Assembly (NCBI RefSeq): GCF_013620825.1
Contig: NZ_NJIC01000054.1
Span: 1-51,914, forward strand
DNA from: Rhodanobacter sp. PCA2
Lineage (GTDB): Bacteria; Pseudomonadota; Gammaproteobacteria; Xanthomonadales; Rhodanobacteraceae
Direction: 5' to 3'
Length of the DNA stretch: 51,914 nucleotides
Positions 1-8,257 of this stretch are shown one piece after another. Position numbers and translations under genes: made by a program. The notes beneath the pieces are model-generated. The model did no database searches, was not told where the DNA came from, and saw nothing but the letters and a program-made list of their open reading frames with translations. Position 1 is the first letter of the stretch, and the number at the start of each line of letters is the position of its first letter.

Positions 1-1
1 C

Positions 2-433
2 TCTCGCCCGTCACCTACGCCATGGCATCATCAACCACCTCTACTTCCGGGTGACTCGGAAAAACGAGGACGCTTCAGTACGGATATGGAAAGAGGCCTT
101 TTAGCGCAAGGAACGTTACTTCTTGAGGGGAGCCTAGGTTGTGTTGGCCAACTGTCTAGGTGGCTCAGGCAAGCCCTGGTACGGGCGCAGTTGGACGGTG
201 CGAAGCTGCTAACCCAAGCGCATCTTAAAACCAGCGCTCTCCCGCAATCACAGTTTGCTGCCCTACATCGCGAGATCGAAGCGGGAGAGGCCAAGCTGGC
301 CTCTTACTCATCCGGCGAGTTTCAAGCACCCTTCCCGAGTACAACGGTAGCCGAGACCACAAGGCGTCGCCCGGGAACGCGCAAGCCACGGCGCCATGAG
401 CGTGATGCACGGGTTGGCGATGCAGCTCCTTAG
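2..433 (+). CDS. TniB-like AAA+ transposition ATPase, C-terminal fragment
   Basis: This reading frame is open from the left edge and stops at 431-433, so only the last ~143 codons are present; the gene begins outside the window. No Walker motifs are visible because that part is missing. The segment around positions 86-290 (GTLLLEGSLGCVGQLSRWL followed by helical, charged sequence) resembles the lid/C-terminal part of TniB/TnsC-type ATPases, which have a similar GxxGxLxxLL stretch. Its end overlaps the start of tniQ by 38 bases, the usual tniB-tniQ arrangement. In the Tn5053/Tn7 families this ATPase links the transposase to target selection. The identification rests on this short similarity and on the neighbour; the last ~35 residues are Arg-rich and uninformative. 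Confidence 0.5.
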   Translation, partial: SRPSPTPWHHQPPLLPGDSEKRGRFSTDMERGLLAQGTLLLEGSLGCVGQLSRWLRQALVRAQLDGAKLLTQAHLKTSALPQSQFAALHREIEAGEAKLASYSSGEFQAPFPSTTVAETTRRRPGTRKPRRHERDARVGDAAP

Positions 434-1760
434 AATCCCGGTGGCTTGCGATGAGGGACGAGCCATTGAATCACTACCCTCTTACATCATCCGTCTGGCT
501 CAACAACATGTGATTCCGGCGGGCACCCTGATCACTCGCTTGACGGAGGCGCATCCCATCTCCGGCACAGCAAGCGCAAAGGCGCAGAGTGCACCGTTGG
601 CCTGCCTGACGAGACCGAATCGGACTACCGCCGACGTCGTTCAGATGGTTGCTCTGGCCACAGGCACCGAGCCTATTGTGCTTCGAAGGATGACCTACCT
701 TTTCCTAGAGCAGGCGCTTGGGCGGACGGCAGGTGCATACGCGAAACGCCTTAGATGGTGCCCGGCTTGCCTTAAAGCAGACGTAGATTCCGGCCAGCCG
801 GCCTATCTTCGTCTTCTATGGTCGTTATCTGCGGTGGAAGCATGCGAGATACACGGATTGCGTTTGCAGGAGCGCTGCACGCATTGTGGCCACATCCCGC
901 GGGGTTATGCTCAATGGACTTGCTTAAGCCGATGCCAAAAGTGCAAGAAACAACACGAAGACCGGTCACACTCGAAAGTGTTACCCTCGATACAGCAGTT
1001 CGGCCTGGACCTTGCTGATCTTGTGGATGCAATAAGCCGACGCGCTGATAGCTTTCCTCGGGGCGGGGTAACTGCAGGTGTCAAGAAAGTCTTTGACGCA
1101 GTGTGGGAGGCCGAGCAGGAGATACGTCTGTGGAACAAGCTCTCCCGCGATCAGTGGATAAAATTGGCACTACAGGACGAGCCAATCAGTCTCACGGCAG
1201 CTAGGCAATTGTCCTCGTGTCTCGACGTGCCGCTTCCCCTTTTACTCGAAGGTCATGTTGGCACGGCCGTCTTCAAGTTTGTGTTGGAGAATCCTCCTCC
1301 AGCGCTAGCGCGAACGAGTGCGAAGCGCGTAGACCCTAGGAAACTACAGATAGCTTTTGAAGCCATCCTTGCCGAAAGTCATGAGCCGCCTTTGTCGCTC
1401 AAGGCCATCGCGACTACCCTCGGCGTCGCACAAAACACGCTGCGAAATCACTTCCCGCGCAAATCGGCCTTGGTTGTCGCCAACTGGTCTGCTTACCGAA
1501 CGAGTAGACCCGAGCGCTACAAGAACGAAGCGATAGCCGCTGCGAGGTCGCTCTTGTCGACATGGCATGACACTCAAACAGAGCTTCTGACCAAGAAGTC
1601 GTTCCTACGCGTTCTACTAAATCGTTCTTCGCTTCCAAAGAACTTACTGCGTGCAGTCATCGAATTCGTCTTAACCGAACAATCCGCCGCCCGACTTATT
1701 CTCCATGAGCTAGATGCAGAGACTCGAAATCCACTTGCAAACCGCGCTCCGTTTGCTTGA
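396..1760 (+). CDS. tniQ: TniQ family target-selection protein
   Basis: A 454-residue TniQ/TnsD-type protein. The N-terminal signature is visible at residues ~27-45 (ESLPSYIIRLAQQH), matching the family's 'ES(L/F)xSYxxRLA' start. Zinc-binding pairs follow at residues ~121-126 (WCPACL), ~148-153 (CEIHG), ~160-164 (CTHCG) and ~180-185 (CQKCK). A C-terminal helix-turn-helix-like segment lies near residues 335-355 (SLKAIATTLGVAQNTLRNHF). In Tn7-like and Tn5053-like elements TniQ reads the target site and recruits the TniB/TnsC ATPase. The overlap with the upstream ATPase fragment supports co-transcription. The ATG at 396 is used; a second in-frame ATG at 420 is possible. No integrase (TniA) is in view and would be expected further left. 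Confidence 0.85.
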   Translation: MSVMHGLAMQLLRIPVACDEGRAIESLPSYIIRLAQQHVIPAGTLITRLTEAHPISGTASAKAQSAPLACLTRPNRTTADVVQMVALATGTEPIVLRRMTYLFLEQALGRTAGAYAKRLRWCPACLKADVDSGQPAYLRLLWSLSAVEACEIHGLRLQERCTHCGHIPRGYAQWTCLSRCQKCKKQHEDRSHSKVLPSIQQFGLDLADLVDAISRRADSFPRGGVTAGVKKVFDAVWEAEQEIRLWNKLSRDQWIKLALQDEPISLTAARQLSSCLDVPLPLLLEGHVGTAVFKFVLENPPPALARTSAKRVDPRKLQIAFEAILAESHEPPLSLKAIATTLGVAQNTLRNHFPRKSALVVANWSAYRTSRPERYKNEAIAAARSLLSTWHDTQTELLTKKSFLRVLLNRSSLPKNLLRAVIEFVLTEQSAARLILHELDAETRNPLANRAPFA

Positions 1761-2013
1761 GGTTCACCCGCACCGAGTTCGCTGCTGGCGGAAGTGGTCA
1801 TCGTTGCAAATCACCCACGAGGCCATGAAGGCTTGGACAAAGTATCGCGAGCACGGTATGACTCGCCACAGACAACCTAAGTCAGACGTGTGTGGCGTGA
1901 CTCGACGGGCACAACGGTCTATGGCGAGCTCCTCGCCGGCAGCTGTTTCAGGCCGCTTCCCACGATAGTTTGCAGCTGCATCGAATGTTGTACCGTCAGA
2001 GCGGAGCACACCA

Positions 2014-2757
2014 GTGAATCGAAAAACGCCCGAGTGGGAACTATATGAGCGGGTGGTGGCACGAATGCTTGTAGATCAGTTGGAGACCGATCTTTGCGTT
2101 ACACCAAACGCGCGCATTGTCGGAAGGGTCACCGGAGTACGCAGGCAAGTCGATGTGCTGATCGAGGCACGGCATGACACCGACAACAGTCGCCGCTTAA
2201 TCGTGGATGCAAAGAGGAGAGCCCGAAAAATAGACGTCAAGGACGTGGAGAGTTTTCGGGGGCTGATGGAGGACGTGGGTGCGACCCACGGGTATCTTGT
2301 AAGCCCAGCCGGCTATACGAAAGCGGCTGAAAAAAGAGCGCAGGCTGCTGTCTCCATCCGTATCTTGCCGTTGGATCACCTGAAGGACTTCGATCCGTCG
2401 ACATGGCCACGTTGCCAGAGGAAGGGTTGCAAGCACGGTCGCGTTTTCTGGGATGGCTATCCTGAACTCACCATGGTCCTTCAACCGCTTCACGCTTCAG
2501 AACCTGTGCATTACCCAGCTGTGCACTATGTGGGAAAGTGCGACCGCTGCGGAAGGTTTCATGTGCAGTGTCTCGTTTGCAATGATATCTTGGCGCCATC
2601 GGAAGCCGATAATGATTGCGGCCATCAGTGCAGTTGCAGACCTCCTTGGTTCTGGCTCGCCTCCATCGAAGAGGACGATGATGGTTACGACTCGGCTGAG
2701 TTGCATGCGTGCCTGATGACTGGCCAAGTCATAACCGTCGACCGGCGGTCGCTCTAA
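2014..2757 (+). CDS. Mrr-like restriction endonuclease with zinc-finger C-terminus
   Basis: A 247-residue protein with a PD-(D/E)XK nuclease core in its first half: GVRRQVDVLIEA near residues 42-53 supplies the catalytic Asp, and LIVDAKRRA near residues 62-70 supplies the D-A-K motif, followed by a helical 'FRGLMEDVGATHGYLVS' stretch typical of restriction endonuclease_like/Mrr-cat folds. The second half is rich in paired cysteines (CQRKGC, KCDRCGRFHVQCLVC, CGHQCSC), suggesting one or two zinc ribbons for DNA or protein contact. The GTG start at 2014 is chosen because GGAG at 2003-2006 is spaced 7 bases upstream. It stands alone, 250 bases after tniQ and 470 before vsr. Probable defence nuclease; target unknown. 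Confidence 0.7.
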   Translation: MNRKTPEWELYERVVARMLVDQLETDLCVTPNARIVGRVTGVRRQVDVLIEARHDTDNSRRLIVDAKRRARKIDVKDVESFRGLMEDVGATHGYLVSPAGYTKAAEKRAQAAVSIRILPLDHLKDFDPSTWPRCQRKGCKHGRVFWDGYPELTMVLQPLHASEPVHYPAVHYVGKCDRCGRFHVQCLVCNDILAPSEADNDCGHQCSCRPPWFWLASIEEDDDGYDSAELHACLMTGQVITVDRRSL

Positions 2758-3231
2758 GTTCGACAGTGAGCAGCCATTTCGCTAGACGCGCAAAAATAAT
2801 CTGCTTCAAGAAAGGCGCTCTTCGACCAGAAGAAGACCCATGCGTGAGCAGGTAGGTTTGCTCACGATATGTCTGACTTCTATGGGAATTGATGTCCAAA
2901 AATCGGACAACTATGCATGGAGGAGCAAAGCGTAACCTATCCTCACATCCACCCAAGCAATGGCGGGAAGATGTCGTTGCTGGTTCCAAGAGGTCGACGC
3001 GACTACTACTCTCTGGTACTTGATACAGATGCACGTGCTGCGGGCAAATGCGTCGCGCAGACTTGTGGACATTCCCGACCACAAATCAGATAGCCGTTGC
3101 TTGACCTACCCGCCCCTATGGCGAGAACGCCGCTCACTACGAACACAGCAGAGTATTCCGCGGGAGACTGTGCCTGGCGTGCTCTAAAGTACACCGGTGC
3201 GGAGGCTTAAAATCGAGTAAAAGGTATTCCC
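2758..3231 (+). other. Intergenic stretch with two short possible peptides
   Basis: No convincing gene fills this 474-base gap. A 31-codon frame runs 2840-2935 (starts MREQVGLLTIC, ends NYAWRSKA). A second frame starts at the ATG at 2917, meets an amber TAG at 3091-3093 after 58 codons, and continues in frame to a TAA at 3208-3210 (last segment includes SAGDCAWRALKY). The interrupted frame could be a decayed small gene. It could also be chance; there are no domain matches I recognise. Confidence 0.3.
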
Positions 3232-3645
3232 GTGGATAAGGTCTCCCCCACGACAAGAAGCCGGATGATGCGTGCCGTCGGTCGACGCGACACCAAGCCC
3301 GAGCTTCTTTTTAGGTCTGCTGCTCATAGGCGAGGCTTCCGCTTTTGCATCTGTCGAAAGGATCTCCCCGGATGCCCGGACGTGGTCTTTCCGCGGCTAC
3401 GCCTTGCTGTGTTCGTGCACGGCTGCTTCTGGCATAGACATCCAAGTTGCCCTAGAGCGACCACCCCGACAACGAACCAACGCTTCTGGTCCGATAAGTT
3501 CGATGCGAACGTGGCTCGTGATCGAAGAAATCGGAAGCTTCTCGAACAGCGCGGGTGGGCCGTCATCGAAGTGTGGGAGTGTGAACTGGCTACTCTGGAA
3601 AGCGCCTTCCGGGTCGTAGACAAGCTGCTTCCCCGAGCGTATTGA
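3232..3645 (+). CDS. vsr: Very short patch repair endonuclease (Vsr)
   Basis: A 137-residue Vsr endonuclease, the family's usual length. It nicks 5' of the T in T:G mismatches created when 5-methylcytosine deaminates. Visible signatures: TRSRMMRAVGRRDTKPE at residues ~8-24, LPGCPDVVF at ~45-53 carrying the catalytic Asp, HGCFWHRH at ~62-69 (zinc/active-site His-Cys-His set), FWSDKFDANVARDRRN at ~85-100 and WAVIEVWECEL at ~108-118. The GTG start at 3232 has AAGG at 3221-3224, 7 bases upstream. Vsr genes normally accompany a C5 cytosine methyltransferase; the one here lies 8 kb downstream at 11673, at the other end of the same island, so the two probably function together. Confidence 0.93.
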   Translation: MDKVSPTTRSRMMRAVGRRDTKPELLFRSAAHRRGFRFCICRKDLPGCPDVVFPRLRLAVFVHGCFWHRHPSCPRATTPTTNQRFWSDKFDANVARDRRNRKLLEQRGWAVIEVWECELATLESAFRVVDKLLPRAY

Positions 3646-3687
3646 TGGCATGGAACGTATCTATCGTCTAGAGTTGGCAAAGGAAGA

Positions 3688-5208
3688 GTGCTCGTCAACG
3701 GCAGGGGGCCGCACGTGCGCAAGACATATCACGCATGGAGGCCACCGGTGCTCCATGCAAAAGGGGGGAAGCCACGCGGCCCTCTTGCGATAGAGCAAGG
3801 GGGCACTCCAAAGAGTCTCGGCTATGTTCCGAGCCCCTTCGGCTTCGACTCACCATCCGTCAATGTCGATTACGCGGTCCGCCCAATAGCCCGGGCGGTC
3901 GAGTGTTGGCTCGGAAGCTTAAAAGGCACGACAGGTACCCACGCATCCTTGCGATCTCCAGCCCCTATCGGCCTCCCACTGGCAAGCCGAGGACCCTCTT
4001 CTTTATCGGAGCCCCATGGTTGCGCCGACAAGAGCGTCGACGATGAAGCGATCGAATCCGATGACGTAGCAGCTCCACAGTCCAGCGTTCGCGCAAGTTT
4101 GCTCGAAAGAGCCATGGCAATTCTTTTTGCCGAGCGCGGACGGGCCGGACAACCTCTCCAGCAGGCGTCCCTTGAGCGGGTGTACTCGCTTCTCAAGCTT
4201 GAACCTACGGAGATTTTGCGGATAGCAAAGGATGCGGAAACTGCTGGACTCATGGGCCCAGTACAGGTCGATGATACGGAAGATGAGGCGGCTGAAGATG
4301 AAGAGCAAGAGAGACAGCTGGCTGGGTTGCTCGACCGACTCTTGCATCATGAACTCTTGGGTGCCGAGCAAGAGCGCAAGCTCGGACGCGCAGTGCAAAA
4401 AGGACGAAAATTTGAAGCCCAGATAGCGAGCGGACAGCTGCCGGCAACCCCAGAAGTCTTACGAGAACAGGCACACGGCCTCAAGGCACGAGAAGCGCTC
4501 GTGCTAGCCAACACCAGACTTGCGATGGATATCGCCCGCCGTCATGCCAATCATGCCGTGGAAATGGAGGACCTCCTTCAAGAGGGAATCCTTGGCCTTA
4601 TGCGTGCGGCGGAAAGTTACGATCCGGACCTTGGATTTCGATTCACTACCTACGCAACTTGGTGGGTAAAGCAGTCAATCCTTCGTGCCATCGGCAATAC
4701 CGGACGGGTCATCCGACTCCCTATTCACCGGGTTGATCAATTGAAGGCGTTGCGACGTGTCCTACGTCGGCTCCAGGCACAAGCGCCCGCGAGAAGAATT
4801 CGGCCGCAGCAGATCGCAGATGAGCTCGGTTGGCCAATAGAGAAAGTCGGAAAGCTGATGGTGCTTGAAGCCGAAAGTTTTGTGCCATTGGACCTGTCCG
4901 ATGGAGAAGGGCCGAGCCTTATCGACCAGCTTGCTTCTTCCGAGCCTACGCCTGAGGCCTTGGCGATCGAAGTCGACTTCGAGAACTTCATGTCCGTATG
5001 GATTTCAGCATTACCGGAGCGCGAAGCAGACATCCTACGGCAGAGGTTTGGTCTGGATGGTCAGAGCCCTGTGACCTTAGAAAGCGTAGGTAAGCAATAC
5101 AACCTTACACGTGAACGGATCCGGCAGCTGGAAAGCAAAAGCTTGAAAAAGTTAGCTCACCCGGCAAACAAGATGGTCGCGGAAGGAAGGGAATTTTTAA
5201 ATGACTGA
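3688..5208 (+). CDS. RpoD-like sigma-70 factor coupled to the drmA-drmB operon
   Basis: A sigma-70 family protein of up to 506 residues. Visible regions: 1.2-like (LLHHELLGAEQERKLGRAV, ~214-232), 2.1-2.2 (MEDLLQEGILGLMRAAESYD, ~293-312), 2.3-2.4 (FRFTTYATWWVKQSILR, ~317-333), region 3 (~340-405), and 4.2 helix-turn-helix (LTRERIRQLESKSLKKL, ~474-490). A short helical domain before region 1.2 (~143-190) may correspond to region 1.1. The start is uncertain: GTG 3688 has a purine-rich site only 3 bases away, and the first ~115 residues look unlike a protein, so the ATG at 4114 (364 residues) is a serious alternative. Its stop overlaps the drmA start by 8 bases, so it is translated with a defence helicase. 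A housekeeping paralogue, rpoD, lies at 15581. Confidence 0.85.
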   Translation: MLVNGRGPHVRKTYHAWRPPVLHAKGGKPRGPLAIEQGGTPKSLGYVPSPFGFDSPSVNVDYAVRPIARAVECWLGSLKGTTGTHASLRSPAPIGLPLASRGPSSLSEPHGCADKSVDDEAIESDDVAAPQSSVRASLLERAMAILFAERGRAGQPLQQASLERVYSLLKLEPTEILRIAKDAETAGLMGPVQVDDTEDEAAEDEEQERQLAGLLDRLLHHELLGAEQERKLGRAVQKGRKFEAQIASGQLPATPEVLREQAHGLKAREALVLANTRLAMDIARRHANHAVEMEDLLQEGILGLMRAAESYDPDLGFRFTTYATWWVKQSILRAIGNTGRVIRLPIHRVDQLKALRRVLRRLQAQAPARRIRPQQIADELGWPIEKVGKLMVLEAESFVPLDLSDGEGPSLIDQLASSEPTPEALAIEVDFENFMSVWISALPEREADILRQRFGLDGQSPVTLESVGKQYNLTRERIRQLESKSLKKLAHPANKMVAEGREFLND

Positions 5209-8200
5209 GCACTCGCAGACGGTCAAAAATGATTATTTCAGCAGAGCAATCAAATGGCTGCAGCATGAAATCATCGTAGACGCGAGGGGTGACCGAGCTA
5301 GAGAGAGTGATAGTCAGCCTTCGAGCCTGTTCTGGTTAGGTCGATTGTCGCCTGAGATTGATGTCAGCAATGTCGATGACGACCGGTTCGAGCGCTTGGC
5401 TCCCTGTGCTATTGGCCTGCGCATACGTCCGTCCCAAGCTGGACCTTGGTCTTTCGGCGTGAGTGCAACCTTCGTCGTATGGTCGAAGCCGGAGCGCGGC
5501 GGCACATGGCAAAAAAGTGGGCCTATCAGTGTGAAGCGCGAGATCACAGTCGAAGCAGACTTGGTTACCTCTCGCACGCTTAGTGAGCCCCTCAAGCAAG
5601 CCATCGTTCGGGAAACGGGTCGTGAGGATCTTGCAGCAGCGATCGATATCTCGCTTGAGACTCGAGATGGGCGACAGGAGCTTGTCATCCAACTGGTCAA
5701 TACGTCTGAAAGCAACGAAAAGGCTCCACAGGATCGGAATCTTTACGAGGCCTGCCTGGAGGTGGGTGGACTCACAACCACCCCGTTCGAACTTGAGGGG
5801 CTAGAAGACGCCTTCCGATATGACCGGGAACTTCCCGCGATAGGCTTAAACGCGGCTGTCCTGGATCGAGGCGGCAGGATCGCTACCAGCGATGTTCCCG
5901 AAGCTACACGATTCCGTCCGACGTTCGTCCCACCTGGGATTGACGAAGCAACGCTATCCTTCGTTCGCCTGGCGGAAGACCCTGTCCAGACGGCAACTTT
6001 GCTGCACGCCGCCCATAAGGCATGGGGCCTAGTGCATTGGAGCGAGCAATCTCTTTCGGAGCGTGCAGCAAGGGAAAGGTGGTCCTCCGAAATGGTCGAG
6101 GCTGCGGCTGCGGGCCGAACGGCCTTTTGGGAGGAGAACGCTAGATTGGAGCAGGGTCTCCGGCTGCTTGCGGAGGAGGAGGAGCTGAGGCGGGCCTTCA
6201 AGCTGATGAATGAGGCGATGGAGATATCCGCGAACGGGAGGTATCACGGCTGGCGCGCATTTCAATTCGGCTTTCTCGTGGCCAATCTAGCTTCGTTGAT
6301 GGAGCCATCGGAAGCCGAAATCGCAGACATCGTGTGGTTCGCGACTGGCGGTGGGAAAACCGAAACCTATCTTGGTCTGTTGGTCACGGCAATGTTGCTT
6401 GATCGCATGCGCGGCAAGCTTTCCGGGATAACTGCATGGAGCCGGTTCCCTCTGCGAATGCTTTCTCTCCAGCAGACGCAACGCTTTGCCGACGCGATCG
6501 CGGCCGCCGAGCTTGTTCGCCGACGCTACTTGATCGGAGGCGACACTTTCTCGCTTGGTTTTTTTGTCGGTCAAGGGGCGACCCCCAACGAGTTCAAGGC
6601 GGATCCCAAGGAGGACGAGCCGAATGCTTACGACGACGAATCGAACAAGCGATTCCTCATCCTGGATCGGTGTCCGTTCTGTCGTAATACTAGTGTCGAC
6701 ATTGCGTTCGACCTCGAAACCTGGACTTTGCAGCATCGGTGCACAGCGCCGAATTGCGAATGGCCCGAGCAGGCATTGCCGTTCTACATCGTTGATCAAG
6801 AAATTTACCGCTTTCTACCGACCGTGGTCGTCGGAACGCTCGATAAGGCTGCGTCAATAGGTATGCAGGCGGCTATGCGGGGCTTCATTGGGAACCCGCT
6901 CGGACTGTGTACAGGAAAAGGACACGGCTTTACTTACGCACCTCGCAGCAGCAGGCCTTCAGGTTGTCTCGTACCCGATTGCGCACATGCAGTCACGCCA
7001 ATATCTAAAGATCCGCGCTTCGCCCCGTCGCTTCGTCTGCAAGACGAGCTGCATCTTCTCAGGGACAGTCTTGGAGCCGTGGATGCCCACTACGAGGCCC
7101 TCTACGACCATCTGAGCGCAGCCACCTCCGAGAGAAAGCCGAAGATCTTGGGGTCGTCTGCAACGCTCGCGGGATACGAACATCAAGTAGATACCTTGTA
7201 CGGGAGGCGGGCGAGAGTCTTTCCTCAACCTGGCCCTGCCCCAGGTGTCGGTTTTTGGACTTCGGACTCCGGCCAGCTGATGCGGCACTACATTGCACTG
7301 GCACCGCGTGGCGCTACGGTCGAGCACGCGGTCGATCGCATCCTAACCGTACTTCAGCGCAGCATTCGACGGCTTCTGTCCGATCCCGAAGTGACGTGCC
7401 CAGAAATAGGCATACCTGTGGCAATGGCTGGGGAAATCGTTGATCTCTACGGGACCGACGTCGTTTACGGAAACACTCTGCGTGACCTGGATGCGATGAC
7501 TCGATCCGCAGAGACGCAGGTGCTTGTGGAGGGAAAAGTTACGCAAGCATCACTTACTGGGCGCACGGACTTCGAAGAGGTGCGCCAGACGCTTGCCCGA
7601 CTCGAAAAGCCACCCGCTCAATTTGATGAGAGGCTCCATCTGATCATGGCGTCCTCAATGATGTCACACGGTGTCGACATCGACCGGCTGAACGTTATGA
7701 CCATGGTCGGCTTTCCGTTAGGCACAGCAGAATTCATTCAAGCCACGGCCCGTGTAGGGCGCAAATATCCAGGGCTCGTGATTCTGGTGCCCAAGATGGG
7801 TCGAGAGCGGGACGCTGGGATTTACCGGACTTTTCCTAAGTTCGTGGAGCATGCCGATCGGTTGGTCGAGCCCATCCCGATTACTCGGCGAAGTCGAAGG
7901 GTTCTCCAGAGGACTTTGCCTGGTATGGAACTGGCTCGAATCCTGATGTTGGAAGAACCTGCAGCTGGTAAGTCCCTCGTCATGGCTAGAGCCCTGAAGC
8001 AATTCCGGGCTGACGAGAATTTCGACCCGGATGCCGAGGCGGAAGCCTTGATGGAAGCACTAGGCCTGATAGGTGAACTCAATGAGGCACTTCGTAAGGA
8101 TGTTGCTGAATGGGTGGATGTCTTTATGCGGAACATCAACGACCCGCCAGCTGACGTGAGGTTCAGCTCGGAGGCCAGTCCCGGAAGTGGGCCTATGCGC

Positions 8201-8257
8201 TCACTTCGTGATGTCGAAGAAAGTGTGACCGTCTATGGCAAGGAGGATCTGCGATGA
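5201..8257 (+). CDS. drmA: DrmA-like SF2 helicase (DISARM-type)
   Basis: A 1018-residue helicase resembling DrmA of DISARM anti-phage systems. Walker A is IVWFATGGGKTETYLGL near residues 379-395, a DELHLLRD motif II near 615, GSSATL (motif III) near 651, and ATARVGRKYPG (motif VI) near 848-858, preceded by SSMMSHGVDIDRLNVM. A four-Cys zinc ribbon (CPFC...CTAPNC) is inserted near residues 492-518. The first ~370 residues are a family-specific region without a motif I can name. In DISARM, DrmA and DrmB form a complex that binds and unwinds invading DNA. The ATG lies inside the end of the sigma gene and the stop overlaps drmB by ATGA, so sigma, drmA and drmB are one operon. Confidence 0.85.
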   Translation: MTEHSQTVKNDYFSRAIKWLQHEIIVDARGDRARESDSQPSSLFWLGRLSPEIDVSNVDDDRFERLAPCAIGLRIRPSQAGPWSFGVSATFVVWSKPERGGTWQKSGPISVKREITVEADLVTSRTLSEPLKQAIVRETGREDLAAAIDISLETRDGRQELVIQLVNTSESNEKAPQDRNLYEACLEVGGLTTTPFELEGLEDAFRYDRELPAIGLNAAVLDRGGRIATSDVPEATRFRPTFVPPGIDEATLSFVRLAEDPVQTATLLHAAHKAWGLVHWSEQSLSERAARERWSSEMVEAAAAGRTAFWEENARLEQGLRLLAEEEELRRAFKLMNEAMEISANGRYHGWRAFQFGFLVANLASLMEPSEAEIADIVWFATGGGKTETYLGLLVTAMLLDRMRGKLSGITAWSRFPLRMLSLQQTQRFADAIAAAELVRRRYLIGGDTFSLGFFVGQGATPNEFKADPKEDEPNAYDDESNKRFLILDRCPFCRNTSVDIAFDLETWTLQHRCTAPNCEWPEQALPFYIVDQEIYRFLPTVVVGTLDKAASIGMQAAMRGFIGNPLGLCTGKGHGFTYAPRSSRPSGCLVPDCAHAVTPISKDPRFAPSLRLQDELHLLRDSLGAVDAHYEALYDHLSAATSERKPKILGSSATLAGYEHQVDTLYGRRARVFPQPGPAPGVGFWTSDSGQLMRHYIALAPRGATVEHAVDRILTVLQRSIRRLLSDPEVTCPEIGIPVAMAGEIVDLYGTDVVYGNTLRDLDAMTRSAETQVLVEGKVTQASLTGRTDFEEVRQTLARLEKPPAQFDERLHLIMASSMMSHGVDIDRLNVMTMVGFPLGTAEFIQATARVGRKYPGLVILVPKMGRERDAGIYRTFPKFVEHADRLVEPIPITRRSRRVLQRTLPGMELARILMLEEPAAGKSLVMARALKQFRADENFDPDAEAEALMEALGLIGELNEALRKDVAEWVDVFMRNINDPPADVRFSSEASPGSGPMRSLRDVEESVTVYGKEDLR

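Noticed and set aside
1714-1968. 84-codon frame overlapping the end of tniQ
   Set aside because: Arg/Ser-rich without family features, starts inside tniQ; probably chance.
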